Positions 1 through 7,496 of a stretch of DNA of 18,811 nt are shown here, in pieces. Under the pieces are notes generated by a model, which saw nothing but the letters and a program-made list of their open reading frames with translations, was not told the DNA's origin and made no database searches. A program made the translations under genes and the position numbers. Position 1 is the stretch's first letter. Each line of letters starts with the position of its first letter. This DNA comes from CAYUBI01 sp964443005 (GTDB lineage: Bacteria; Margulisbacteria; Riflemargulisbacteria; GWF2-35-9; CAYUBI01), in contig CAYUBI010000046.1 of NCBI GenBank assembly GCA_964443005.1, positions 1 through 18,811 of the forward strand, in the 5' to 3' direction.

Positions 1-1
1 G

Positions 2-1468
2 CATTTAAATAAATTAGGTGCTATAATAACAACATTAACTGATGAACAAGCTAAATATGCTAACCTTATTTATTCAAGTGCTGAAAATTTGAATTTCTTG
101 GTAAGTAGCATCTTAGATTATTCAAAAATTGAGGCAGGAAAACTTGAAATGGAATTAATAGACTTTGACTTTCAGGTATTTTTAGAACGCCTAAGAACAT
201 TATACGGTATTCAGTCTACGAAAAAGGGACTGACCTTAATTGTTTTGGTTGATCCAAAAATTCCAGAAGTATTAAAAGGCGACGAAAAACGTCTTGAGCA
301 AATATTAGGGAATTATATTAGTAATGCAATTAAGTTTACTGAAAAAGGGAATATTACCCTTGAAATTAGTATCGAGTCTAATTCACAGAATGAAATTTCG
401 TTAGAGTTTGGTGTACGCGATACAGGCATAGGCATTCAAAAGGAAAATGCGGACGAGCTATTTCAGGTATTTACCCAAGTAGATAGCTCTATTTCTCGTA
501 AATATGGAGGATCCGGACTTGGTTTAGCTATTTCAAAACAATTAGCGACCTTAATGGGCGGAACTGTAGGCTTTGAAAGTGAAGCAAACAAAGGCTCCTA
601 CTTTTGGTTAAAAGTTACGTTTCATAAATCGATGATAAATCCCGCGAATATTGCCAAACAAGATATTTCTACTACTGACAAAAAATTATCTATTCCTGAG
701 AATACAAAAATTCTTGTTGCCGAAGATAATGAAACCAACCAAGAAGTTATGATACTTCTGCTTAACAAACTTGGCATCCAGGCTGATATTGTATCTAATG
801 GCAAAGATGCACTTGCAAAGATAAAGGACACTGATTATGATCTAATATTAATGGATATTCAGATGCCAGTAATGGATGGCATTGAAGCAACAAAGAGAAT
901 CAGACAATCTAAAGAAAGCTATAAAAATATCATAATTATTGCAATAACTGCAGATGCTTTTAAAGAAAACTTGACTAATTATTTAAATACTGGATTAAAT
1001 GACTATATTACTAAGCCGATTAATTATGAGGCACTTGTGAACATACTTCATAAATGGCTAACAACTAGCAATGCAGCCTTTACAAAAACAAAACTAGTGC
1101 CTGAACTCAATGCTTCAATTTTTGATGAAGCAGATCTACTTAATCGACTTGAAGGTGATCGTGAAATTGCTAAAAAAGTAATGAATATTTTTCTAGCCAA
1201 CACTCAAGAAAAAATACTTGCCCTTAAAAAATTTAATCATGAAAAAGATTTTAAAAACATTCAGTTACTAGCCCATTCAATCAAAGGTTCAGCAGCTAAT
1301 GTTGCAGCTTTAGAAATGAAAGAGCTTGCAAGCAAAATAGAGCAATTATCACAAAAAAATCAAAATGCTGACATTGGCCTATTAATTGAAGACTTATTAC
1401 AAGCATTTTCGAATGTTCAAAAAGTAATAATAAAACAAGACAGAACAGAACAGAATAGAATAGAATAG
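2..1468 (+). CDS. Hybrid sensor histidine kinase with receiver and Hpt domains (5' end cut by window edge)
   Basis: The frame is open from base 2, so the N-terminus, including the HisKA H-box, lies outside the window. What is visible starts in the second half of HisKA (SKIEAGKLE), followed by a HATPase_c domain with an N-box (NYISNAIKF), a DTGIGI G1 box, an F-box (FQVFTQ) and a GGSGLGL G2 box. A receiver domain follows, with the phospho-acceptor Asp in LILMDIQMP (codon 854-856) and the conserved Lys in YITKP. A C-terminal Hpt domain has its His in AHSIKG (codon 1274-1276). This is the tripartite HK-REC-Hpt layout of BarA/EvgS-type kinases, which pass phosphate His-Asp-His-Asp to a separate regulator. 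The OmpR-type regulator 59 bp downstream is the obvious last acceptor (inference). The signal sensed cannot be told because the input region is missing. The last codons and the stop lie in a pentanucleotide repeat. Confidence 0.95.
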   Translation, partial: HLNKLGAIITTLTDEQAKYANLIYSSAENLNFLVSSILDYSKIEAGKLEMELIDFDFQVFLERLRTLYGIQSTKKGLTLIVLVDPKIPEVLKGDEKRLEQILGNYISNAIKFTEKGNITLEISIESNSQNEISLEFGVRDTGIGIQKENADELFQVFTQVDSSISRKYGGSGLGLAISKQLATLMGGTVGFESEANKGSYFWLKVTFHKSMINPANIAKQDISTTDKKLSIPENTKILVAEDNETNQEVMILLLNKLGIQADIVSNGKDALAKIKDTDYDLILMDIQMPVMDGIEATKRIRQSKESYKNIIIIAITADAFKENLTNYLNTGLNDYITKPINYEALVNILHKWLTTSNAAFTKTKLVPELNASIFDEADLLNRLEGDREIAKKVMNIFLANTQEKILALKKFNHEKDFKNIQLLAHSIKGSAANVAALEMKELASKIEQLSQKNQNADIGLLIEDLLQAFSNVQKVIIKQDRTEQNRIE

Positions 1469-1476
1469 AATAGAAT
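1442..1476 (+). repeat. Pentanucleotide tandem repeat (2x AGAAC, 5x AGAAT) over a stop codon
   Basis: Seven consecutive 5-bp units span the last eight sense codons and the TAG stop (1466-1468) of the hybrid kinase. Three or more AGAAT units present TAG in every frame within 15 nt, so gain or loss of units would change the last few residues without letting the ribosome run on. Confidence 0.9.
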
Positions 1477-1527
1477 AAAAATTTTTAATTATTATTGATA
1501 CCTTGAATAAAAAAGTGGGTGTTTTTA

Positions 1528-2232
1528 ATGTACACTGTGTTAATCATTGATGATGATGCTGATGAAATATCCCTATTTTTATCAGCAGTAATTGATCAGG
1601 CTGTTTACAAAACTGTTATTGCCAAAGATGGAAAAACTGGCATTTTATTAGCTCGTAAAACAAATCCTGATATTATTTTATTAGATTGGATGTTACCGGA
1701 TATTGACGGGCTAGACGTGTGTCGACAATTAAAAAAAGACAATCAATTAAGTCTTATTCCTATTATTATGCTTTCAGCAAAGGATGCAGAATTCGACAAA
1801 GTGCTTGCACTGGAAATGGGGGTTGATGATTATGTATCCAAACCATTTGGAGCCAGAGAATTATTTTCCCGTATCAAAACTCAACTTAGGCGCCCCCGAA
1901 CAAACGCTACAGATGATCAAGAAATTCCTGAAATTGTACTTCAATACAAAGATATTTGCATTGATAGTAATTGTTTTAAAGTAACGATAAAAGGCAGCAC
2001 AGTTCAACTGACTAAAACTGAATTCGCATTACTCTATTCGTTAGCAAAACAACCAGATAGAGTCTTTACTCGGGATCAACTACTCTATAAAATATGGAAA
2101 ATATCTTCATATGGCGATACACGAATGGTAGATGTCCATATCCTTCGCTTACGCAATAAACTAAATAAATTCTCAAATTTCAATTACATCACAACAGTAC
2201 ATGGTATTGGATATAAGTTTTCAATCGAATAA
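1528..2232 (+). CDS. OmpR/PhoB-family response regulator
   Basis: This is a DNA-binding response regulator of 234 aa, the normal size for the family. Residues 1-118 form the receiver domain, with acidic residues D8-D10, the phospho-acceptor D53 in LLDWMLPD, the switch Ser in MLSAKD (83) and K105 in VSKPF. Residues about 140-232 form a winged helix-turn-helix with the recognition-helix signature VDVHILRLRNKL and the wing GIGYKF. I chose ATG 1528 because MYTVLIIDDD starts right at the receiver fold; a GTG at 1519 would add three residues. No strong Shine-Dalgarno is seen (only GTGGGTG about 7 nt upstream). It follows the hybrid kinase on the same strand, so it is probably co-transcribed and phosphorylated through that kinase's Hpt domain (inference). 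Target genes are unknown. Confidence 0.95.
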   Translation: MYTVLIIDDDADEISLFLSAVIDQAVYKTVIAKDGKTGILLARKTNPDIILLDWMLPDIDGLDVCRQLKKDNQLSLIPIIMLSAKDAEFDKVLALEMGVDDYVSKPFGARELFSRIKTQLRRPRTNATDDQEIPEIVLQYKDICIDSNCFKVTIKGSTVQLTKTEFALLYSLAKQPDRVFTRDQLLYKIWKISSYGDTRMVDVHILRLRNKLNKFSNFNYITTVHGIGYKFSIE

Positions 2233-2330
2233 ATCTTTGCAATATATACGCTATCGAAATTAATTTTAGTCTATTTAATTATTCATAAAATCTTTTAAAA
2301 ATTGTTACAAATAATACATAACCATTCTGT

Positions 2331-2371
2331 ATTATCTATATATCGAATTAACAATTCAATATATAGATAAT
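2331..2371. repeat. AT-rich long hairpin, 19-nt arms with a 3-nt loop
   Basis: The arms 2331-2349 and 2353-2371 are reverse complements except for one mismatch (C2344 opposite A2358), with loop AAC. It is almost all A/T and is not followed by a T-run, so it is not a standard intrinsic terminator. It sits in the 409-bp gap after the response regulator, just before a strong Shine-Dalgarno site. A protein-binding dyad, an mRNA leader structure or a cruciform are all possible. Confidence 0.85.
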
Positions 2372-2386
2372 TTACGAAAAAAGAAT

Positions 2387-2395
2387 GGAGGTGAT
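2387..2395 (+). promoter_or_regulatory. Unusually strong Shine-Dalgarno sequence without a conventional start codon
   Basis: GGAGGTGAT matches the full anti-Shine-Dalgarno stretch of 16S rRNA. No ATG occurs at normal spacing. The only nearby frame is an 11-codon one from GTG 2391, inside the site, whose TGA (2424-2426) overlaps the ATG of the following 52-codon ORF. It may be a standby site or part of a translationally coupled leader. Confidence 0.55.
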
Positions 2396-2422
2396 TCACA
2401 CTCGTAAAAAAGTGAGGAATAA

Positions 2423-2581
2423 ATGAAATTTCTAACAAAATTAACAAGCCAACACGATAAAATATCTGAAGCAATAAATGAAACTATTCTTGAACTATTT
2501 TCTATAAGAAAAAACGACACTAAGCATTCTTATAAAATAAATAATCTTATAAAATTGCCGAAGAAAACAGTTGATAATTAA
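2423..2581 (+). CDS. Small hypothetical protein (52 aa)
   Basis: A short frame from ATG 2423 to TAA 2579-2581. A Shine-Dalgarno-like GTGAGG (2412-2417) lies 5 nt before the ATG. The product begins MKFLTKLTSQ and ends KKTVDN. It is lysine- and asparagine-rich, has no Cys, and has one possible short amphipathic helix (residues 10-30). I recognise no family. It lies between a long AT-rich hairpin with a strong Shine-Dalgarno site and the IS21-like protein gene 60 bp downstream, on the same strand, so the two could share a transcript. The ribosome site and placement favour a real gene, but in such AT-rich DNA a chance frame of this size is possible. Confidence 0.4.
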   Translation: MKFLTKLTSQHDKISEAINETILELFSIRKNDTKHSYKINNLIKLPKKTVDN

Positions 2582-2641
2582 ACTGACCGAAATTGTCATT
2601 TTATGAAATACAGAATCAATCTAAACGCATAGGAGTCATCT

Positions 2642-2974
2642 ATGATTACAGACGAGCAAGTTAAATTATTAAGGAGGCTGCACACTATGGGAAAAGGAAA
2701 AGAAGCTACAATTATTATGTCTGGAATGATCGCACAAATAGGACGAAAATATTTTAAATCTAATAACGTTTCAAGTAAACAGAAAATAGATCATAACAAG
2801 CAAACACAACAAAATTCTTTTGAAGCGGATTGGTCTGTTATGAAAGAGTTTTCACGAAACAATCATGAATTACGTGCGAAAACAATTTTTCAATACTTTC
2901 AACGGCGATACCCGGGACAATATCGAGAGGTTCAATATAATGTATTAAAAAAAATAGACAGATTTTTCAGCTGA
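2642..2974 (+). CDS. Stand-alone IS21-type transposase N-terminal (DNA-binding) protein
   Basis: A 110-aa product beginning MITDEQVKLLRRL. The opening, the small helix-turn-helix-like segment (residues 18-38, GKGKEATIIMSGM...GRKYF), the FEADW segment and the ending (LRAKTIFQYFQRRYPGQY...NVLKKIDRF) follow the N-terminal part of IS21-family IstA proteins, from family patterns recalled by eye. In IstA this part binds the element's ends; the DDE integrase core that should follow is absent, and the frame closes right at the domain boundary. No istB-like ATPase is nearby. AGGAG at 2631-2635 lies 6 nt before the ATG, so it looks expressed. It is either a truncated remnant or a DNA-binding protein domesticated from a transposase. 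The middle (residues 40-60) is Lys/Gln/Asn-rich and diverged from the usual TRPDPF-like segment. No transposon ends or target duplication were recognised. Confidence 0.7.
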   Translation: MITDEQVKLLRRLHTMGKGKEATIIMSGMIAQIGRKYFKSNNVSSKQKIDHNKQTQQNSFEADWSVMKEFSRNNHELRAKTIFQYFQRRYPGQYREVQYNVLKKIDRFFS

Positions 2975-3010
2975 CAACTTACGTAAGCGCAGCTAGATTC
3001 CCACTACCCC

Positions 3011-3040
3011 AGCCCTTTCCAATCTTCATAGGAAAGGGCT
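3011..3040. terminator. Bidirectional hairpin between convergent genes
   Basis: A perfect 10-bp inverted repeat (AGCCCTTTCC / GGAAAGGGCT) with a 10-nt loop lies between the stop of the IS21-like gene (2974) and the end of the minus-strand hybrid kinase (3051). Neither side has an immediate T-run; TTTATTTT begins 10 nt past the plus-side arm. Its GC-rich stem in AT-rich DNA and its convergent position suggest a terminator serving both strands. Confidence 0.65.
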
Positions 3041-3050
3041 CAAACCTCGT

Positions 3051-5945
3051 TTATTTTACTAACAAGTTACTTGCTAAGCTTGTGATCTCTGCTTCAATCG
3101 AAATCCTTGCTCGTTCACTTACTGCCGAGAACTCAGCTTTAAGTCGCTGAAAAGCCTCGTCCGAGTGATTAGACAAAAATCCATAGTCAATATCTGAAAG
3201 GAAGTAAAAAAGCTCAAGAGTTCCCACATTTGCACTGGAACCCTTAAGGCTATGAACTAAGTAAGGAACTTCCTTTAATTCCTCCGCTTTCAGCAATTGA
3301 AGAATCTTGTTCACCGTATTAATCAGATCCATGTCCCGATAGGTTTTTAAGAGGTTAGCCAATTCTGTCGGACTATCAGAAAAGATATTATGCAAGTTGG
3401 ACGGATCAAAAACAGGAAATCGTTGAACTTGGTTGACTTGCGGACTCTGCTTGCTGTCGCTGCTATCAACCACATACTGTTCAATCATTTTTTGCAGACT
3501 TGGTAAATGAACGGGTTTAGCAAGATAGTCGTCCATGCCAGCATCCCTTGAAGCATTGGTATCTTCCTTATAGGCATTGGCTGTAAGTGCAATAATCGGA
3601 ACATGCGTTCCTGTGTTCTTTTCATGTATGCGAATGGCTCGAGCAGCTTCATGACCAGACATTTTCGGCATATTGATATCCATAAAAACCAAACTAATAT
3701 CAGGTATTTTCTTTACTACTGCCACAGCTTCTTCCCCATCCACAGCTTCGATAAATTGTGAGTATCCACCCTTTTCAAGAAGCTTTCTGAGAATTAGCAT
3801 ATTAAAATTATTATCTTCTACCAATAATAATTTTACAGATTTTTTCCAAGCATCAGACTTTACACCATTAATTTCAGCTGATTTATCCAAAGCAGCTGAA
3901 GTTGTCAATTCTAAAGGAAGTGTAACTACAAACATTGAGCCCTTTCCCACTTCCGAATCAACCGTTATTGTCCCACCCATTTGTTTTATCAGATTTTGAG
4001 TAATAGTTAGCCCCAAGCCCGTTCCGCCATATTTTCGCGTAGTCGACATATCCGCTTGAGTAAACTTCTCAAAAACTTTATCTGCTTGTTCTGTTGTCAT
4101 ACCAATTCCAGTATCCTCAATCTTAAAAATAAGCGATTTTTCTGTTGTTTTTGCAGATAACGTAACAGCACCCTGGTGTGTAAATTTAATTGAATTACTC
4201 AAAATATTTATTAAAACCTGTTTAAGTCGGGTTTCATCTCCTACAATAAAAAGGCCCTGCTTATTAGGCATACGCAACTGAATATCAATATTATTTTCAG
4301 AATGCTCAACTAAGGTTCTCCCTAATAAATATACAGTCTGCAACAGTTCATCTAGGTCAACCTTTTCTTTTTCCAAGGTCATTTGATTAGCTTCAATCTT
4401 AGATAAATCCAAAATATCGTTGATCAATTCCAGCAAATGAAAGCCTTGTTTTCTCATCAAATCAAAGGTCTCTTGTTGCTCATTAGACAAAGCTTCGCCC
4501 ATCTCTATCAGCTGAATACCACCAATGATTGCATTCATGGGCGTTCGTATTTCATGGCTCATATTGGCCAAAAAGTCACTTTTTAGCTGATTAGAACCTT
4601 GTGCCTCATCCCGAGCCAGTTTTAGGTCTATGGCATATTTGGCCAACGATTCTTCAGCCAGTTTTCTTTCTGTAATATCTCGGCGAAGAATAATAAAATT
4701 TAAATTTTCATTCTTAATTAAAGAAACAAAAATCTTAAACCACCGCTTACCCTTTGGTAAATCTATTGAAAATTCTTTTCCTTCTGAAATTCCTTTTGTT
4801 ATTGCTTCTGCACGTGCAGCCATAACCACCTCAACGGCTGTAGCAGGCAGAAATGTCCATAGATTTTCTCCTACAATATTTTTATTTCCTTTTTCGAGTA
4901 AATGTTTTTGTGAAGAATAATAGGAAAGACAGATTCCCTCATTGTCAACTTCAAACAGCTCATCAGGCAAGGAGTGTAATATTGATTCAAGTTGGCTATT
5001 TAGCGAAAACAATTCGTTCTTTATTGTTTTTAAATCACTGATTGAGGTGCGAAGCTCAAGGCAATTGTTTAAAGCTGGTCCAATATATGAAACCAGAGTT
5101 TTCCCCAGCTCTACTTGTTTCTCTGTGAAGGGCGATTTTCGATTGGCACAAACAATAATCCCAACATTTTTATTAAAATCTCTAAACTGAAGAGCCATAC
5201 TATTTTCGAGCGATACAGAAAACAACGGAAGCTTATGTGCTTCATTATTTATAACCACTCCTTTTTTATTAAAATCAAATAACGGCTCTTTTAAGCAAAC
5301 AGAAACAGCAACCGATTGAGCTTTAGTTGACGAAGTATCAATATCCCGCAAATCGTTGGTTGTAGCTGATACCATAAAATTATCACTCTTATCAAAAACA
5401 CCAATATACCCAGTCGTACAAGCCATCAGATGATTAATCTGATGAAGCAAGGATTCTAACAACATTTCATCAGAAGAACTTGACATTTGTATTAAGATTT
5501 TGTTTATTGCTTCCATGTGCTGATTAGCAAGGTCCATTTTTTCAACTGCTTTTTCAGCAATTTCATATTTAAGGGCAGACTTACTCATCAAGGATTGAGT
5601 CAGTGCTTGGTTTTGATAGGCTAGCTCAAGACGCATTGCCATATTTTCAGTCCAAAGTTTATCGAAAACACGATCTTTTAAGGATATCTTTGAAAGAAAT
5701 AACGTTGATAATCCAGTCAACGCCAAGGTTTCATATACTGTTTCAAGCGAAAATAAATTTGCCAACAGCGAACGGTCATTTTCACCGAAAAAAGTTTGGA
5801 TCACGATATTACCAAGAGCAATTAGAGTACCTAGCCCCAAGCCTTTGCAAACAGCAGGAACAATGACTCCTGCCTTAAGTTGGACAGCAAGGGTAGCGGG
5901 GATGACAGCAGAAGTTGTGGCAATTAATTTATTCAAAGTAATCAA
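3051..5945 (-). CDS. Membrane hybrid histidine kinase, TM-GAF-PAS-HisKA-HATPase-REC-Hpt
   Basis: A 964-aa sensor kinase. Hydrophobic segments at about residues 8-20, 27-52 and 70-86 suggest a membrane-attached N-terminus, followed by a coiled region (100-150). A GAF-like domain spans about 150-295 and a PAS domain about 315-430, ending in the typical RRDITERK. HisKA carries H464 in NMSHEIRTP. HATPase has N584 (ILSNSIKF), DTGIG 611-615 and GTGLGL 641-646. The receiver has D756 (VFMDINMP) and K810. The Hpt domain has H898 (VHSLKGSSAN). All phosphotransfer residues are present, so it should be active. The start is TTG (5943-5945), chosen because a perfect AGGAGG lies 5 nt upstream and the frame begins there. 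No response regulator is adjacent; its Hpt may feed the OmpR-type regulator at 1528-2232 or one elsewhere (inference). The GAF/PAS ligand is unknown. Confidence 0.93.
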   Translation of the reverse strand: MITLNKLIATTSAVIPATLAVQLKAGVIVPAVCKGLGLGTLIALGNIVIQTFFGENDRSLLANLFSLETVYETLALTGLSTLFLSKISLKDRVFDKLWTENMAMRLELAYQNQALTQSLMSKSALKYEIAEKAVEKMDLANQHMEAINKILIQMSSSSDEMLLESLLHQINHLMACTTGYIGVFDKSDNFMVSATTNDLRDIDTSSTKAQSVAVSVCLKEPLFDFNKKGVVINNEAHKLPLFSVSLENSMALQFRDFNKNVGIIVCANRKSPFTEKQVELGKTLVSYIGPALNNCLELRTSISDLKTIKNELFSLNSQLESILHSLPDELFEVDNEGICLSYYSSQKHLLEKGNKNIVGENLWTFLPATAVEVVMAARAEAITKGISEGKEFSIDLPKGKRWFKIFVSLIKNENLNFIILRRDITERKLAEESLAKYAIDLKLARDEAQGSNQLKSDFLANMSHEIRTPMNAIIGGIQLIEMGEALSNEQQETFDLMRKQGFHLLELINDILDLSKIEANQMTLEKEKVDLDELLQTVYLLGRTLVEHSENNIDIQLRMPNKQGLFIVGDETRLKQVLINILSNSIKFTHQGAVTLSAKTTEKSLIFKIEDTGIGMTTEQADKVFEKFTQADMSTTRKYGGTGLGLTITQNLIKQMGGTITVDSEVGKGSMFVVTLPLELTTSAALDKSAEINGVKSDAWKKSVKLLLVEDNNFNMLILRKLLEKGGYSQFIEAVDGEEAVAVVKKIPDISLVFMDINMPKMSGHEAARAIRIHEKNTGTHVPIIALTANAYKEDTNASRDAGMDDYLAKPVHLPSLQKMIEQYVVDSSDSKQSPQVNQVQRFPVFDPSNLHNIFSDSPTELANLLKTYRDMDLINTVNKILQLLKAEELKEVPYLVHSLKGSSANVGTLELFYFLSDIDYGFLSNHSDEAFQRLKAEFSAVSERARISIEAEITSLASNLLVK

Positions 5946-5950
5946 AGGAA

Positions 5951-5956
5951 CCTCCT
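5951..5956 (-). promoter_or_regulatory. AGGAGG ribosome binding site that decides a TTG start
   Basis: On the minus strand, AGGAGG lies 5 nt before TTG at 5945-5943. No in-frame ATG lies close by, so this site supports the TTG start of the 964-aa kinase. Confidence 0.8.
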
Positions 5957-6047
5957 GTTAAAATGCTGAAAATAATATTTTCTCATTTCGAGACTTGATA
6001 CTCTATCGAAATATATTTCCGAACTTATGTCCAGCTTGATAATTAAT

Positions 6048-6161
6048 CTATCGTTTTGGATTCAAAATATTCCCATCATATATTAGGCATAATTCATCGA
6101 AAATATCAATTTCTTTTTGGGTAATTCTGTTTAAAGAAGCTCCACTACAGAGAATATGTTT
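6048..6161 (-). pseudogene. Possible C-terminal fragment of an unidentified gene
   Basis: Just past the stop of the AAA_14 ATPase, the minus strand is open for 37 codons up to a TAG at 6050-6048. The predicted peptide has a protein-like composition (ITQKEIDIFDELC followed by LIYDGNILNPKR) and no start codon or ribosome site. The next in-frame stop upstream lies inside the last codons of the ATPase. It could be the tail of a gene cut off when the ATPase gene arrived, or a chance frame. I cannot assign a family. Confidence 0.25.
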
Positions 6162-7299
6162 TTATAAAATCAAGAGGATCTGCATCAAATGACTCGAAAT
6201 TAGCAAGAGTGATAACTAATTGTTTACACATGGGATATTTTCTTTTGAATAGATCAAGCCCCTGTATCGGCTTTATCTTGCCTGATTTCACTTCAATTGC
6301 ATAAATAACTCCATGATAAATATAGACAAAATCAACTTCATGATTACTTTCACGCCAATAATATAAATCTCCAGGAGTAGAAATTAGCCGATTACCTATA
6401 ATTAATTCAAACAATCTACCTTTTAAATCATTATCTAAGGTATTTTTTTGATAGCTAAAATTAACAAGTGCTGGGCAACCAATGAGAATTTTTGGACTAC
6501 TAGTTTTAGAAAGATAAGCTTTGGGGCTGTATTTATGTAAAATATTTGCAAGAAAAGCTCCAGAATATAAATGCGTATAGTGTTTAACTAAATCTGAATT
6601 CCCTTTACTTTGTAATTGGCCTAAAAGCTTGGTATAACTTATTTCCTGAGCTGGATAATGGCAGAGTATTTCAAATGCTTGTCTAAATAAAGCAGGATTT
6701 CCAACACGATTATCTTGAAAAATATCTTTTGAAATAGCAGCCTCTATAATTGAATCTTTTATATAACTTTTCCATCTGTCAAAGTTTTTTTCAAATGGTA
6801 CAGCACCTGGATAACCGCCGTAAACCAAGTAATGGTCTAACGAGTAATTAAATGCTTTTTTACATTCTCCATAAGACCATTGATAAACCTTTAACAACTC
6901 GAATCGCCCAGCTAAACTTTCTGACAAGCCTTTTTGAAGTTGCAAGGAACTAGAGCCCAGTACAATTAATTTGATATAGTAAGGATTTTCGTCCCATAAA
7001 GCCTTAATAATTTCTGACCAATTTGGGATTTTTTGAATTTCATCTACAACTAAAAGTGAACCAGGACCCAGTGCCATTGTTTTTTGCCAATGTTCAATTA
7101 ACCAGGATCTATTGGGTGAGAGCAAATCATCTGCATGAGAATAAATGCTAGGAATCGACACCCTTTCCAAAAGTTGTTTAATGCCCATAGTTTTTCCAAC
7201 TTGCCTAGGACCTAAAACAACCTGAATTAATGGATTTTCTTCAAATATGCGCGTCTTTAATTCATCAACAAAACTTCTAATATAGACCATATAAACCAT
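6145..7299 (-). CDS. AAA_14/DUF4143 ATPase
   Basis: A 384-aa ATP-binding protein of the widespread archaeal/bacterial AAA_14 plus DUF4143 group; the biological role of the family is poorly known. Near the N-terminus is a Walker A motif, GPRQVGKT (residues 30-37 from this start), then Walker B LLVVDEIQ (82-89) and a sensor-like VLGSSS (113-118) before LAGRFE. The C-terminal half matches DUF4143: YLVYGGYPG, SKDIFQ, GRLFELIIGN and a late E-D-ExK pattern (FELI; EVDFVYIYHG; AIEVKSGK) resembling a PD-(D/E)XK nuclease fold, seen by motif only. Start: ATG 7299 is taken; GTG 7314 would add five residues and has only a weak AGGT upstream, and ATG 7290 is also possible. It stands alone, divergent from the Rpn gene. 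Such genes are often patchily distributed, which suggests transfer (inference). Confidence 0.88.
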   Translation of the reverse strand: MVYMVYIRSFVDELKTRIFEENPLIQVVLGPRQVGKTMGIKQLLERVSIPSIYSHADDLLSPNRSWLIEHWQKTMALGPGSLLVVDEIQKIPNWSEIIKALWDENPYYIKLIVLGSSSLQLQKGLSESLAGRFELLKVYQWSYGECKKAFNYSLDHYLVYGGYPGAVPFEKNFDRWKSYIKDSIIEAAISKDIFQDNRVGNPALFRQAFEILCHYPAQEISYTKLLGQLQSKGNSDLVKHYTHLYSGAFLANILHKYSPKAYLSKTSSPKILIGCPALVNFSYQKNTLDNDLKGRLFELIIGNRLISTPGDLYYWRESNHEVDFVYIYHGVIYAIEVKSGKIKPIQGLDLFKRKYPMCKQLVITLANFESFDADPLDFIKTYSL

Positions 7300-7313
7300 G
7301 CTAGCAGAAACCA

Positions 7314-7327
7314 CTAGACCTGTCTAG
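7314..7327. promoter_or_regulatory. Palindrome at the 5' end of the ATPase gene
   Basis: CTAGAC-CT-GTCTAG is a perfect 6-bp dyad with a 2-nt centre. It lies 15-28 bp upstream of the chosen ATG of the ATPase and touches its alternative GTG start. It could be an operator in the divergent intergenic region, but no regulator is identified. Confidence 0.35.
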
Positions 7328-7445
7328 CAAAAACAATAGCACTGTCTATCAAAACAGATTGACAAGCGTACAATCTACCAATCTTGAGAAACTTTGTCAA
7401 ATAAATATGCCCATATATGAGGCCATGTTGTTAAAAGAAAACTTT

Positions 7446-7474
7446 TTGCAAAACTGAATAGATAACAGTATAAT
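7446..7474 (+). promoter_or_regulatory. Sigma70-like promoter for the Rpn-type nuclease gene
   Basis: TTGCAA (7446-7451), 17-nt spacer, perfect TATAAT (7469-7474). The predicted transcript start near 7481 leaves a leader of about 16 nt that contains the AAGGA ribosome site (7484-7488) before ATG 7497. Confidence 0.7.
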
Positions 7475-7496
7475 TAATGATAAAAGGAATAGCTAA

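Noticed and set aside
2302..2335. Promoter TTGTTA ... TATTAT before the AT-rich hairpin
   Set aside because: The spacing is 22 nt, outside the working range, and no better pairing was found.
3673..5190. Several open frames on the plus strand across the 964-aa kinase gene
   Set aside because: All are shadows of a full set of kinase, receiver and Hpt motifs on the minus strand.
6002..6015. CTATCGAAAT shared with the sequence near 2249 as a regulator site
   Set aside because: Only two copies of a 10-mer were noticed in AT-rich DNA, at unlike distances from the genes, so it is probably coincidence.
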